DNA from: Verrucomicrobiota bacterium
GTDB lineage: Bacteria; Verrucomicrobiota; Verrucomicrobiia; Limisphaerales; JAHEOI01
Length of the DNA stretch: 18,157 nt
Assembly: GCA_018610125.1 (NCBI GenBank)
Contig: JAHEOI010000235.1
Location: 1 to 18,157 of the forward strand
Direction of reading: 5' to 3'
Shown one piece after another: positions 7,246 through 13,479 of the stretch; position 1 is the first letter of the stretch, and the number at the start of each line of letters is the position of its first letter. A model generated the notes under the pieces. It had not been told where the DNA came from, searched no databases, and saw only the letters and a program-made list of their open reading frames with translations. A program made the translations under genes and the position numbers.

Positions 7246-8766
7246 ATGAAAGGCTTTCGTTTTGTTCTAGCAGCGGTAACGGTGTGGGCGTCCTCCGCTC
7301 TATCGGCGGCAGCGCAATCGGCGCCACCGGAGCGCCCCAACATCCTTTTTATCATGTCCGACGACCACACGGCGCAGGCATTTCAGTCCTATAATTCCCG
7401 TTTGTCTGATCTGGCACCGACGCCGAATATCAACCGTTTGGCACAACAGGGCGCTCGGCTCAGCAACGCCTTTTGCAACAATGCCATCTGCGTGCCGAGT
7501 CGTGCCTCCATCATGACGGGAGAATACAGCCATAAGAATGACGTCTATACTTTGCGCGATAAGATCGACCCGGCCCACCCCAATGTCGCCAAGGAGCTGC
7601 AAAACGCAGGCTATGAAACAGCGGTCATCGGCAAGTGGCACCTAAAAACCGATCCGAGTGGGTTCGATTACTGGAATGTCCTGCCGGGGCAGGGTCGCTA
7701 CTTTGATCCCAAGATGCGTGATAGCAAGGGTAAGCAGCATACCTATGATGGTTATTCGGCGGACGTGATTGCCGACCTCTCTATGGAATGGCTGAAGCAG
7801 CGCGAATCGGACGACTCCCCGTTTTGCCTCATGACGCATTTCAAATCGTCGCATGAGCCGTTTCGGTTTCCTCCCCGGAATGCCGACATGTACAAGGAGC
7901 AAGTCATTCCCGAGCCGCCGAGCCTTTGGGAAGATAAGAGTCATCGCTCGGCCGGTTCGCGGGAGTATGGGTTCACGATTGAAACGATGGCCCGTCGCAT
8001 GGCTCGAAGGGGACAGTGGGATCCGCCACGACCGCTGGATGAGATGACAAAACGGCAGCGCTTGCGCCATGGATACCAAGCCTTTCTTAAGCAGTACCTT
8101 AGGGCCGTCGCGGCGATCGATCAGAATGTCGGCCGCCTCCTCGATTATTTGAATCGGGCCGACCTTGCCGAAAACACAGTGGTCATTTATACCTCGGACC
8201 AAGGATACTTCTTGGGCGAGCATAACTATATCGACAAACGCTGGATGTACGAAGAGTCGATGCGGATGCCGTTCCTCATCCGTTATCCCAAGGAGATTGA
8301 AGCCGGTACCGTGATCGATGATCTGATCGTCAATGTCGATTTCGCCCCGCTCATGCTCGACTATGCGAATGCGGACATACCCGGCTACATGCAAGGCAGG
8401 AGCTTTCGGGCGAATCTGCAGGGTGAGACCCCTGCGGACTGGCGGGAGGCTGTTTACTACCGTTACTGGATGCACGCAAACGGTGCGCGGCGGCCGGCCC
8501 ATTACGGGATTCGGACGCAACGTTACAAATTGATCTTCTTCTATGGCTTGCCGTTGAACCAGACAAATAATCGCCCGACAAAACCGGGATGGGAGCTTTA
8601 CGATCTGGCCAAAGATCCCCGGGAGATCGATAATGTCTACAACGATCCAACCTATGCCGATACCGTCAAGCGCTTGAAACAGACGCTGATCCGGAAGAAG
8701 CAGCAACTGGGCGATTCGGACAAGGCCTACCCCGAGCTCCTTGAGCTGAAAGAAAAACAGTGGTAG
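7246..8766 (+). CDS. Secreted sulfatase, Cys-type (family S1, S1_11-like)
   Basis: A 506-residue exported sulfatase that hydrolyses sulfate esters after its active-site Cys is converted to formylglycine. Signal peptide: residues 1-24 (MKGFRFVLAAVTVWASSALSAAAQ). Metal ligands D39 and D40 are in NILFIMSDDH; the signature CVPSR starts at C82 (Cys-type, needing FGE or an anaerobic maturase supplied in trans); GKWHL is at 129-133 (K130, H132); further ligands are D318 and Q319 in TSDQGYFLGEHN, with K331 in IDKRWMYEES. The Asp-Gln pair, the EHN..DKR.MYEES motif and the terminal ELYDLAKDP..DNVYNDP segment recall the S1_11 group (N-acetylglucosamine-6-sulfatases), but the subfamily and substrate are inferences. 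The protein is full length with all catalytic residues. It is coupled to the LamG-like gene, and the pair follows the ceramidase-like gene. Confidence 0.95.
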   Translation: MKGFRFVLAAVTVWASSALSAAAQSAPPERPNILFIMSDDHTAQAFQSYNSRLSDLAPTPNINRLAQQGARLSNAFCNNAICVPSRASIMTGEYSHKNDVYTLRDKIDPAHPNVAKELQNAGYETAVIGKWHLKTDPSGFDYWNVLPGQGRYFDPKMRDSKGKQHTYDGYSADVIADLSMEWLKQRESDDSPFCLMTHFKSSHEPFRFPPRNADMYKEQVIPEPPSLWEDKSHRSAGSREYGFTIETMARRMARRGQWDPPRPLDEMTKRQRLRHGYQAFLKQYLRAVAAIDQNVGRLLDYLNRADLAENTVVIYTSDQGYFLGEHNYIDKRWMYEESMRMPFLIRYPKEIEAGTVIDDLIVNVDFAPLMLDYANADIPGYMQGRSFRANLQGETPADWREAVYYRYWMHANGARRPAHYGIRTQRYKLIFFYGLPLNQTNNRPTKPGWELYDLAKDPREIDNVYNDPTYADTVKRLKQTLIRKKQQLGDSDKAYPELLELKEKQW

Positions 8767-8816
8767 CGAAATGCTCCCGCAAGCCAGTCAAGGGATTCCC
8801 GAGTAGGACGAACGCT

Positions 8817-9503
8817 ATGACAAAAGAGGAGCTGGACGAAATCCTTGAGGCGACACTTGAAGATCAAACCCTCTCAAGGGGTGAAAAAAAGACATTGCGT
8901 CAACGGATTGAAGACGCGGGGATGAATCCGCAGCAGCTCGGCGTGTACCGAAGCGCGGCGTTCGACGCGGCCCGTCGAGCGCTCGAGAAGGGCAATGGCG
9001 AGGAAATCCTGAATTGGCTTGAGGATGTTATCCGAGTGATGACCTATCAGCCCGGGGATCTCACCCGTCGGCCCGAGGCTTGGTTCAGTCCCGAGGATGA
9101 TTGCCCGACGCGCATCGCGGAGCTGCTTGCCGAATGCCAAAACAAGGCCGACATCTGTGTCTTCACAATAACCGACAATCGTATCACCGAAGCCATCAAA
9201 CGAGTATTTGAGCGCGGCGTCCGGATTCGGATTGTATCCGATAATGACAAAAGCAACGATCATGGCTCGGATATCGATTATCTGGCGTCAATTGGGGTCC
9301 CGGTGCGATTGGATCGGTCTGACTACCACATGCATCATAAGTTCGTCCTCTTCGACGATCGATCGCTATTGACCGGGAGCTACAACTGGACCCGGACGGC
9401 GGCAAGCAGTAACGAAGAGAATTTCGTGGTCACATACGACGACAAGCTCGTCGAAAGCTTCCAAAAGCTCTTTGACGGGCTGTGGGATCGACTCGGGACC
9501 TAA
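8817..9503 (+). CDS. Single-HKD phospholipase D/Nuc-like protein
   Basis: A 228-residue protein without a signal peptide. Residues 100-225 form a PLD domain of the Nuc / mitochondrial PLD6 type: the HxKxxxxD motif is at H173, K175 and D180 in HHKFVLFDDR, followed by GSYNWT (187-192) and the downstream NEENF acidic residue. One HKD motif per chain implies a homodimeric active site; relatives are nucleases or phosphodiesterases acting on nucleic acid or cardiolipin. Residues 1-75 are a helical domain (DEILEATLEDQTLSRGEKK) that looks like a TerB- or EF-hand-like helical unit but is not recognised with certainty. The ATG at 8817 is preferred, with TAGGA about 9 nt upstream; a GTG at 8760 would overlap the sulfatase gene. 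It lies 50 nt after the sulfatase, but being cytoplasmic it may be functionally unrelated. Confidence 0.85.
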   Translation: MTKEELDEILEATLEDQTLSRGEKKTLRQRIEDAGMNPQQLGVYRSAAFDAARRALEKGNGEEILNWLEDVIRVMTYQPGDLTRRPEAWFSPEDDCPTRIAELLAECQNKADICVFTITDNRITEAIKRVFERGVRIRIVSDNDKSNDHGSDIDYLASIGVPVRLDRSDYHMHHKFVLFDDRSLLTGSYNWTRTAASSNEENFVVTYDDKLVESFQKLFDGLWDRLGT

Positions 9504-9532
9504 ATAGGGAGGCCGTTCCCGACGTCCCGGTC
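9504..9532 (-). repeat. Composite palindromic repeat, copy 2 (abuts PLD stop)
   Basis: On the minus strand this reads GGGACGTCGGGAACGG then CCTCCCTAT, a shortened and slightly diverged version of the GGACGTCGGGGACG...CCCTAT module. It begins at the base after the TAA of the PLD-like gene. Followed by CCC...GGGTTTT (about 9526-9545) it might contribute a weak terminator. Confidence 0.6.
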
Positions 9533-9936
9533 TTTTGGGTTTTACTTTCATCCGTATTTCACGGGGCGAGTCAGCGCTGTGGATTCGGCGGGCGGCTACG
9601 GGGCGAAAGAGGACGGGAGTGCAAGTAAAGAGGCCTGTGGTCAGGTAAAGGGAAAGGCGGAAAGAGAAAGCGGTGACAAGTCACGCGCACTCCATAAGCT
9701 CGCGCGGGTTAGGGGCTACTGTGGCTCGGTCCGGCGAGTGTGCCGTCGATTGTTTCGGGGAGTAAAGGATTGGCAGGCCTGGCGGTCGAAGCCGCTAAAG
9801 TTGAGCCAGCGCTTATGGGGCTCTGCCCAGGGTAAAAGGCCGAAAAACAACCCAAGCCGTGAAAAAGCGGTTCAAATGATGATCATGCACTCCGAGAACG
9901 CCGGAATTTGGTCAATTTGAGTCTACGCCTCGCTCG
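9533..9936. other. Stretch without a convincing gene; purine-rich, several short hairpins
   Basis: An open frame of 113 codons with a GTG start (9579-9920) runs through it. Its product is a very basic, low-quality sequence with no recognisable domain and no ribosome binding site, so I do not call it a gene. The plus strand is strongly purine-rich from about 9590 to 9700. Small hairpins occur at 9634-9645 (CCTG/CAGG), 9782-9795 (GCGG/CCGC) and 9816-9829 (TGGG/CCCA). It lies between the 3' ends of two convergent genes. A structured RNA or the remnant of a lost gene are the options; neither is demonstrated. Confidence 0.3.
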
Positions 9937-11469
9937 CTAATGCTTGGCCAAATGCCTTGCCTGACGGCGAGGGGAACCGGAGGGTGCCTGTCGGGCGATC
10001 GTCGGCGAAGCGTCTTCGATGTAGGGGCGCAAGAATTGGGGCTTATCGCTGCGCCCGCCGCGCTGGTAGTCCCGCCAGACCGTTTGAGCGATTGTCTCGG
10101 GAGAGCGGCCGAGCTCTTCGGTGAGATAGTGGAAAATGTTTTCCGCCAAGGTGCCAAGGGAGATCGAATGGGTGCGACCAAGTCGACCATATAGCCAATC
10201 ACTCCAGTGCATGAAGCTTTGAAACGGGGATTGGCCATCCTCCCAAAGGAGCGGTGTTGTTTCGACAAAGTTACCACTGTTCCCGAATAGGTCCCAGAAC
10301 CGCGAGAATCTCCTCAATCGCTGCATTGTCCCAAAGTCGAGCAGTTTATTTTGAAGAATCTCATAAGGGGGATCGGGATTGTAGACCATTTTCCAGTCAT
10401 GATCATGCCGGACAATCGGGGTGCCCCGCAGACGCTTCAAGATGCCCACCTGGATTTCTTGGGGGTCGAGGCGAACCAGTCGGTCGAAGCCTTCTCCGAA
10501 GCTCTCCAACGATTCACCAGGTAAGCCCGCGATCAGATCGGCGTGGATGTGAACCCCGGTCTCTTGCCTCAAAAATCGAAAATTCTCTTCCAGCTTTTCG
10601 TAGTTTTGGCGACGTCGAATGAGCGCGGCAACCTCTTCGTTGAATGTCTGGACACCGATTTCAAATTGGAGTGCCCCTTCCGGAAATTTGGCGATCCAAT
10701 CCCGCACCCCGTTCGGGAGCCGATCCGGAATCATCTCGAAATGCAGAAAGAGATCGGGATGGTACCGCTCGTAGAAAAACTCCAGGATTTGCTCGCCGAC
10801 GCGGGCGTTGAGATTGAAGGTTCGGTCGACGAACTTGAATTGATTGACACCGCGGGCAAGAAGGCGATCAAGCTCCTGCAGCAATCGGTCCAGGGGAAAT
10901 TGGCGAACCGAATTGGCGAGCGATGAGAGACAGAATTCACAGGTAAACGGGCAGCCGCGTGAGGCCTCGACGTAAATCACCCGGTGAGCGACATCGTCCT
11001 CCCCGTACAAGGAATAGGGAAGCGTCAGCTCTTTGATATTGGGGAGACCGCCCGCGATGACCTTTTGCGACGATGGCGTCTCGGACAGGATCGCCTCGCA
11101 GACTTCTCGGAATTTCAAATCCCCTTCCCCAGTGATCACATAATCCGCTTCGCGGACAATCGCTTGCTCCTCGACCTCATAGCTTACTTCAGGACCGCCC
11201 AAAACGATCCAAATGTCGGGACGAATCCGTTTTAAAAGGGTGACCACTTCTTGGGAAAGGGCTGCGTTCCAAATGTAGACCCCGATTCCAATGACTCGCG
11301 GCTCTTCAGCCAGCAGCCGCTCGACAATTTCGAGGGCGCGGTGACTGATCTGAAACTCCAGCAAGGTGGATCGTTCCTGCAATGCGCCAAGATTCGCGTA
11401 GAGATAACGCAGGCCGAAAGAGGCGTGGATGTACTTGGCGTTGAGGGTCGTTAGGACAATATCTGCCAT
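9937..11469 (-). CDS. B12-binding radical SAM protein with C-terminal DUF4080-like region
   Basis: A 510-residue protein. Residues 1-140 form a Rossmann-like cobalamin-binding domain (IGIGVYIWNA, IWIVLGGPEVSYE). The radical SAM core follows with the cluster motif C173-x3-C177-x2-C180 in SRGCPFTCEFCLSS. Residues beyond about 370 (LQNKLLDFGTMQRLRRFSRFWDLFGNSG) match the pattern of the C-terminal region called DUF4080. The N-terminal domain lacks the classical DxHxxG base-off motif and has NAKYIHASFGLRYL instead, common in this subfamily. Members of the wider class methylate or rearrange unactivated carbons; the substrate is unknown. The ATG at 11469 is chosen because it begins the domain (MADIVLTTLNAKYIH); the in-frame upstream extension to 11613 runs through repeats. 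It is transcribed alone, convergent to the PLD-like gene. Confidence 0.87.
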   Translation of the reverse strand: MADIVLTTLNAKYIHASFGLRYLYANLGALQERSTLLEFQISHRALEIVERLLAEEPRVIGIGVYIWNAALSQEVVTLLKRIRPDIWIVLGGPEVSYEVEEQAIVREADYVITGEGDLKFREVCEAILSETPSSQKVIAGGLPNIKELTLPYSLYGEDDVAHRVIYVEASRGCPFTCEFCLSSLANSVRQFPLDRLLQELDRLLARGVNQFKFVDRTFNLNARVGEQILEFFYERYHPDLFLHFEMIPDRLPNGVRDWIAKFPEGALQFEIGVQTFNEEVAALIRRRQNYEKLEENFRFLRQETGVHIHADLIAGLPGESLESFGEGFDRLVRLDPQEIQVGILKRLRGTPIVRHDHDWKMVYNPDPPYEILQNKLLDFGTMQRLRRFSRFWDLFGNSGNFVETTPLLWEDGQSPFQSFMHWSDWLYGRLGRTHSISLGTLAENIFHYLTEELGRSPETIAQTVWRDYQRGGRSDKPQFLRPYIEDASPTIARQAPSGSPRRQARHLAKH

Positions 11470-11553
11470 TTGATCTGTCAACCTATCCGCGGAACCCGCC
11501 GGAATCAAATAGGGGGATGCCTTACACTCTCCCTTCCGATGGATCCCTCTCGC

Positions 11554-11574
11554 CGATAGGGACGTCCCTATGAG
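11554..11574. repeat. 16-bp perfect palindrome, related to the composite repeat
   Basis: ATAGGGACGTCCCTAT (11555-11570) is a perfect palindrome followed by GAGG. It resembles the GGACG...CCCTATCAGG end of the composite repeat and may be a truncated copy. Confidence 0.5.
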
Positions 11575-11584
11575 GCTAGAGGAC

Positions 11585-11611
11585 GGTCGGCAGCGGAGTG
11601 CCGACCCTACC
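11585..11611 (-). repeat. Hairpin repeat B, copy 1
   Basis: On the minus strand: flank GGTAG, stem GGTCGGCA, loop CTCCGC, stem TGCCGACC. The 8-bp stem is perfect (11585-11592 with 11599-11606). Copies 2 and 3 have identical flank and nearly identical loop, but different stems with compensatory changes. Confidence 0.8.
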
Positions 11612-11614
11612 ATC

Positions 11615-11683
11615 GCTGTAGCGGTAGGGCCCGCACTCCGTTGCGGGCCGTACGTGGACGTCGGGGACGTCGACCCTATCAGG
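11615..11683 (+). repeat. Composite palindromic repeat, copy 3 (with hairpin cassette)
   Basis: The left module GCTGTAGCGGTAGG, hairpin B copy 2, then CGTACGTGGACGTCGGGG and ACGTCGACCCTATCAGG. Copy 1 at 4740-4796 has the same left and right modules on the other strand but lacks the hairpin, which shows that the repeat is modular. Confidence 0.7.
11623..11649 (+). repeat. Hairpin repeat B, copy 2
   Basis: Flank GGTAG, stem GGCCCGCA (11628-11635), loop CTCCGT, stem TGCGGGCC (11642-11649). It faces copy 1 across an 11-nt spacer, so the two together form a large imperfect inverted repeat. It is embedded between the two modules of the composite repeat. Confidence 0.8.
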
Positions 11684-11721
11684 GAGGGGCGCGTTTTTCG
11701 GTTTTCCGGAGGTCTTAAGTT

Positions 11722-11796
11722 AACGCCTCAACGCCTCGCTAAAACTTGACGCAAAGGGGGCAAATTTCGATACTGGCATCTTAATCCGAGGCGTTG
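11722..11796 (+). promoter_or_regulatory. Possible operator pair framing the tct promoter
   Basis: AACGCCTC occurs twice in tandem (11722-11729, 11730-11737) just upstream of the -35. CGAGGCGTTG (11787-11796), just past the expected start site, is the exact inverse of CAACGCCTCG (11729-11738). A 10-bp exact inverted repeat framing a promoter is the layout of regulator binding sites, but no regulator gene is present in the window to pair with it. Confidence 0.35.
11746..11774 (+). promoter_or_regulatory. Sigma70-type promoter for tctCB-tctA
   Basis: -35 TTGACG (11746-11751), a 17-nt spacer, and -10 GATACT (11769-11774): five and four of six consensus bases with optimal spacing. Transcription would start near 11781 and leave a leader of about 316 nt before the TTG at 12097. 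It is the best promoter match found in the window. Confidence 0.5.
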
Positions 11797-11890
11797 CTTT
11801 CAGACCAGGCAAGGGCTGAGATCAAGGGTGATTGCGATTTGAGAGGGATGATGGAAATTCTACGTGCTCTGCCGGAATCATTGGAGGCCA

Positions 11891-11914
11891 TCGCCGGCGC
11901 TGCCCTGCCGGCGA
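11891..11914. repeat. Hairpin in the tct leader
   Basis: TCGCCGGC (11891-11898) pairs exactly with GCCGGCGA (11907-11914) around GCTGCCCT. Shifted by one it also fits the 8-bp stem and 6-nt loop plan of hairpin repeat B (loop CTGCCC, one G-T pair). Confidence 0.5.
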
Positions 11915-11920
11915 AGGTGC

Positions 11921-11947
11921 GGTCGCCAGGGGACTGCCGACCTTACC
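11921..11947 (-). repeat. Hairpin repeat B-like, diverged copy 4
   Basis: On the minus strand: GGTAA flank, GGTCGGCA, loop GTCCCC, TGGCGACC, with one mismatch in the stem. It shares GGTCGCCAGGGGRCTGCC (plus strand) with the copy at 12077. Confidence 0.5.
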
Positions 11948-11958
11948 CCCGCGGACGT

Positions 11959-11985
11959 GGTAGGGACTGCACTCCGCTGCAGTCC
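11959..11985 (+). repeat. Hairpin repeat B, copy 3
   Basis: Flank GGTAG, stem GGACTGCA (11964-11971), loop CTCCGC, stem TGCAGTCC (11978-11985). Stem positions 3 and 5 differ from copies 1 and 2, and both partners have changed to keep pairing. Confidence 0.8.
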
Positions 11986-12076
11986 GCTTCCGGAACACAC
12001 CCAAGTCGGACGGCATGGAAAAGGATCCTTGGCTTGTCGGGAGCGTTCCTGTCCGCCATTGGTATCCACGAAAAAC

Positions 12077-12098
12077 GGTCGCCAGGGGGCTGCCGGTT
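12077..12098 (-). repeat. Hairpin repeat B-like, degenerate copy 5 overlapping the tctCB start
   Basis: GGTCGCCAGGGGGCTGCCGG matches the copy at 11921 with a single change; the outer stem is degraded. Its AGGGGG (12084-12089) lies about 7 nt before the TTG at 12097 and could serve as Shine-Dalgarno, while the TTG itself falls at the repeat's end. Confidence 0.45.
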
Positions 12099-13458
12099 GA
12101 GGCGAGTCGGCAGCCGATGCCAAGCCGGGGGAGGTCTTTGTCTTTTGGTGGCCGGTCTGGTTGTTCTGACACCGTTTTTGAGCGGCTGCCGTCAAGAGAC
12201 CGAGTATCCGAATCAGCCGATTTTGCTGATTTGTCCTTGGTCGGCCGGCGGGGGGACGGACCGGGTTTCTCGGAGGGTGGCGCGGGATTTGGAGGAAAAC
12301 CTGGGTGTTCCCGTCAATGTGATCAATGCCACGGGAGGCGGTGGTGTTACGGGTCACACACGCGGTGCTCTGGCCCGGCCGGACGGCTACACGCTCACCA
12401 TGGCCACAGTGGAGCTGAACATGCTGCACTGGCGCGGGATGACACCGATCACTTACGAGGATTTTCGTCCCGGGGTTTTGTTGAATCGTGATGCGGCGGC
12501 CCTGTTCGTGCGCGCGGACTCGCAATGGGAAACCGCCGGGGAGCTTGCCAACTACATTCGGGGGCATCCGGGTGAGCTTCATTCTTCCGGGACCGCTCGG
12601 GGAGGGATCTGGCATTTGGCCTTTGCCGGTTGGCTGACCGACCTAGGATCGAGTCCGGACGCGGTGCCATGGGTTTCATTGAACGGGGCGGCCCCCTCTC
12701 TGAACGAGCTGATGGCGGGCGGTGTCGACGTTGTCTGCTGCAGCCTACCGGAAGCCAAGCCTCGATTGGATTCCGGTAAGGTCCGTTGTCTCGGTGTCAT
12801 GTCGGATGAGCGTTTGCCGCAATTCCCCAAAGTCCCGACCTTGAAAGAGCAGGGAATCGATTGGTCGATGGGTGGCTGGCGTGGCGTTGCCATGCCGGCG
12901 GGGACACCGGAGCCGATCGCCGAAAAAGTGACAACGGCATTGACCGAGGTCGTGAAGAGTCAGGACTTCCGGGACTTCATGCGGACCCAAGGCTTCAATT
13001 GGAGCTACATGGGGCCGCAGCGATTTGAGGAATACCTCAAGCGAATGGATAAGAAGTTTGGTGAGCTGCTGACGAGCGAGGCCTTTCAGGAATCGATGGC
13101 GCAGCACCCGGTCGGGCCGATGTTTTTCCCGGGGTTATTGGGCATCGTCGCTGCGATTGTCATCGTTGCATTGGCTCTGACCGGCACGCTTCGCCTGGAC
13201 CCCGATGCGCCCCGACCCAATCGGAGAAGTGTGATTCGGCTTATCGAGATCATCGTGTGGGTCCCCCTCTATATTTTGTTGGCGGAGTGGATCGGGTTCT
13301 TGCTGACAGCGGTCCTGCTGTTGCTTTACCTCTTTTGGCGACTGGGAGCGCCGTGGCGAGTCAGTTTGCCGGTAACCCTCCTGCTTGTCGTGGCGGCCTA
13401 TCAGATTTTCGCGATTTCATTGCGTGTCCCATTGCCGCGCGGCTGGCTGGGCTGGTAA
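12097..13458 (+). CDS. Fusion of tricarboxylate-binding lipoprotein TctC with membrane subunit TctB
   Basis: A 453-residue protein joining two subunits of a tripartite tricarboxylate transporter. Residues 1-31 are a lipoprotein signal peptide (MRRVGSRC, hydrophobic core LCLLVAGLVVL, lipobox LSGC with C31). Residues 37 to about 325 are a TctC/Bug-type binding domain: YPNQPILLICPWSAGGGTD with D55, GGGGVTGHT, and WRGVAMPAGTPEPI. From about residue 337 (HPVGPMFFPGLLG) it becomes the TctB domain with its GPxFFP motif and three to four membrane helices; the usual first TctB helix is missing, replaced by the periplasmic TctC part, which keeps the topology consistent. The TTG start at 12097 is chosen for the signal peptide; the frame is open to 11794 but that extension translates repeats. 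tctA follows after 21 nt. TctC and TctB are normally separate proteins of about 325 and 150 residues. Confidence 0.85.
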   Translation: MRRVGSRCQAGGGLCLLVAGLVVLTPFLSGCRQETEYPNQPILLICPWSAGGGTDRVSRRVARDLEENLGVPVNVINATGGGGVTGHTRGALARPDGYTLTMATVELNMLHWRGMTPITYEDFRPGVLLNRDAAALFVRADSQWETAGELANYIRGHPGELHSSGTARGGIWHLAFAGWLTDLGSSPDAVPWVSLNGAAPSLNELMAGGVDVVCCSLPEAKPRLDSGKVRCLGVMSDERLPQFPKVPTLKEQGIDWSMGGWRGVAMPAGTPEPIAEKVTTALTEVVKSQDFRDFMRTQGFNWSYMGPQRFEEYLKRMDKKFGELLTSEAFQESMAQHPVGPMFFPGLLGIVAAIVIVALALTGTLRLDPDAPRPNRRSVIRLIEIIVWVPLYILLAEWIGFLLTAVLLLLYLFWRLGAPWRVSLPVTLLLVVAAYQIFAISLRVPLPRGWLGW

Positions 13459-13479
13459 TCAGAAAACGGGAAGGGGAAC

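Larger units (their letters stand above)
11470..12096. other. 627-nt intergenic region with repeats and the tct promoter
   Basis: This gap between the divergent radical SAM (minus) and tctCB (plus) genes has no credible coding sequence; frames that cross it translate palindromic repeats. From left to right it holds a 16-bp perfect palindrome, two opposed hairpin repeats, a composite repeat module, a promoter framed by an inverted repeat, and three further hairpins. The individual elements are listed separately. Confidence 0.7.

Noticed and set aside
4866..8801. Similar CTCAAGGRATC words upstream of three genes (4866, 6339, 8789)
   Set aside because: Short, at different distances (50, 28 and 28 nt) from the start codons, and similar words occur inside coding sequence; most likely chance.
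9561..9592. tmRNA-like 5' end: GGGGCGAG ... GGATTCGGCGGG
   Set aside because: The second motif is one base from the tmRNA GGATTCGACGGG, but the spacing is wrong, no T-arm with GGTTCRANTCC is found at the proper distance, and no tag reading frame ending ALAA is seen.
9579..9920. 113-codon open frame with GTG start
   Set aside because: No ribosome binding site, strongly basic low-quality product, no recognisable fold; treated as unexplained sequence.
11470..11613. N-terminal extension of the radical SAM protein
   Set aside because: It passes through repeat sequence; the cobalamin-binding domain begins exactly at the ATG at 11469.
11794..12096. N-terminal extension of about 100 residues on the TctC-TctB fusion
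   Set aside because: It translates palindromic repeats and would bury a perfect lipoprotein signal peptide in the middle of the chain. The TTG at 12097 gives a normal signal sequence.
11554..12121. Possible CRISPR-like array
   Set aside because: The repeats are palindromic, vary in sequence and orientation, and are irregularly spaced; no constant repeat with equal spacers and no cas gene.
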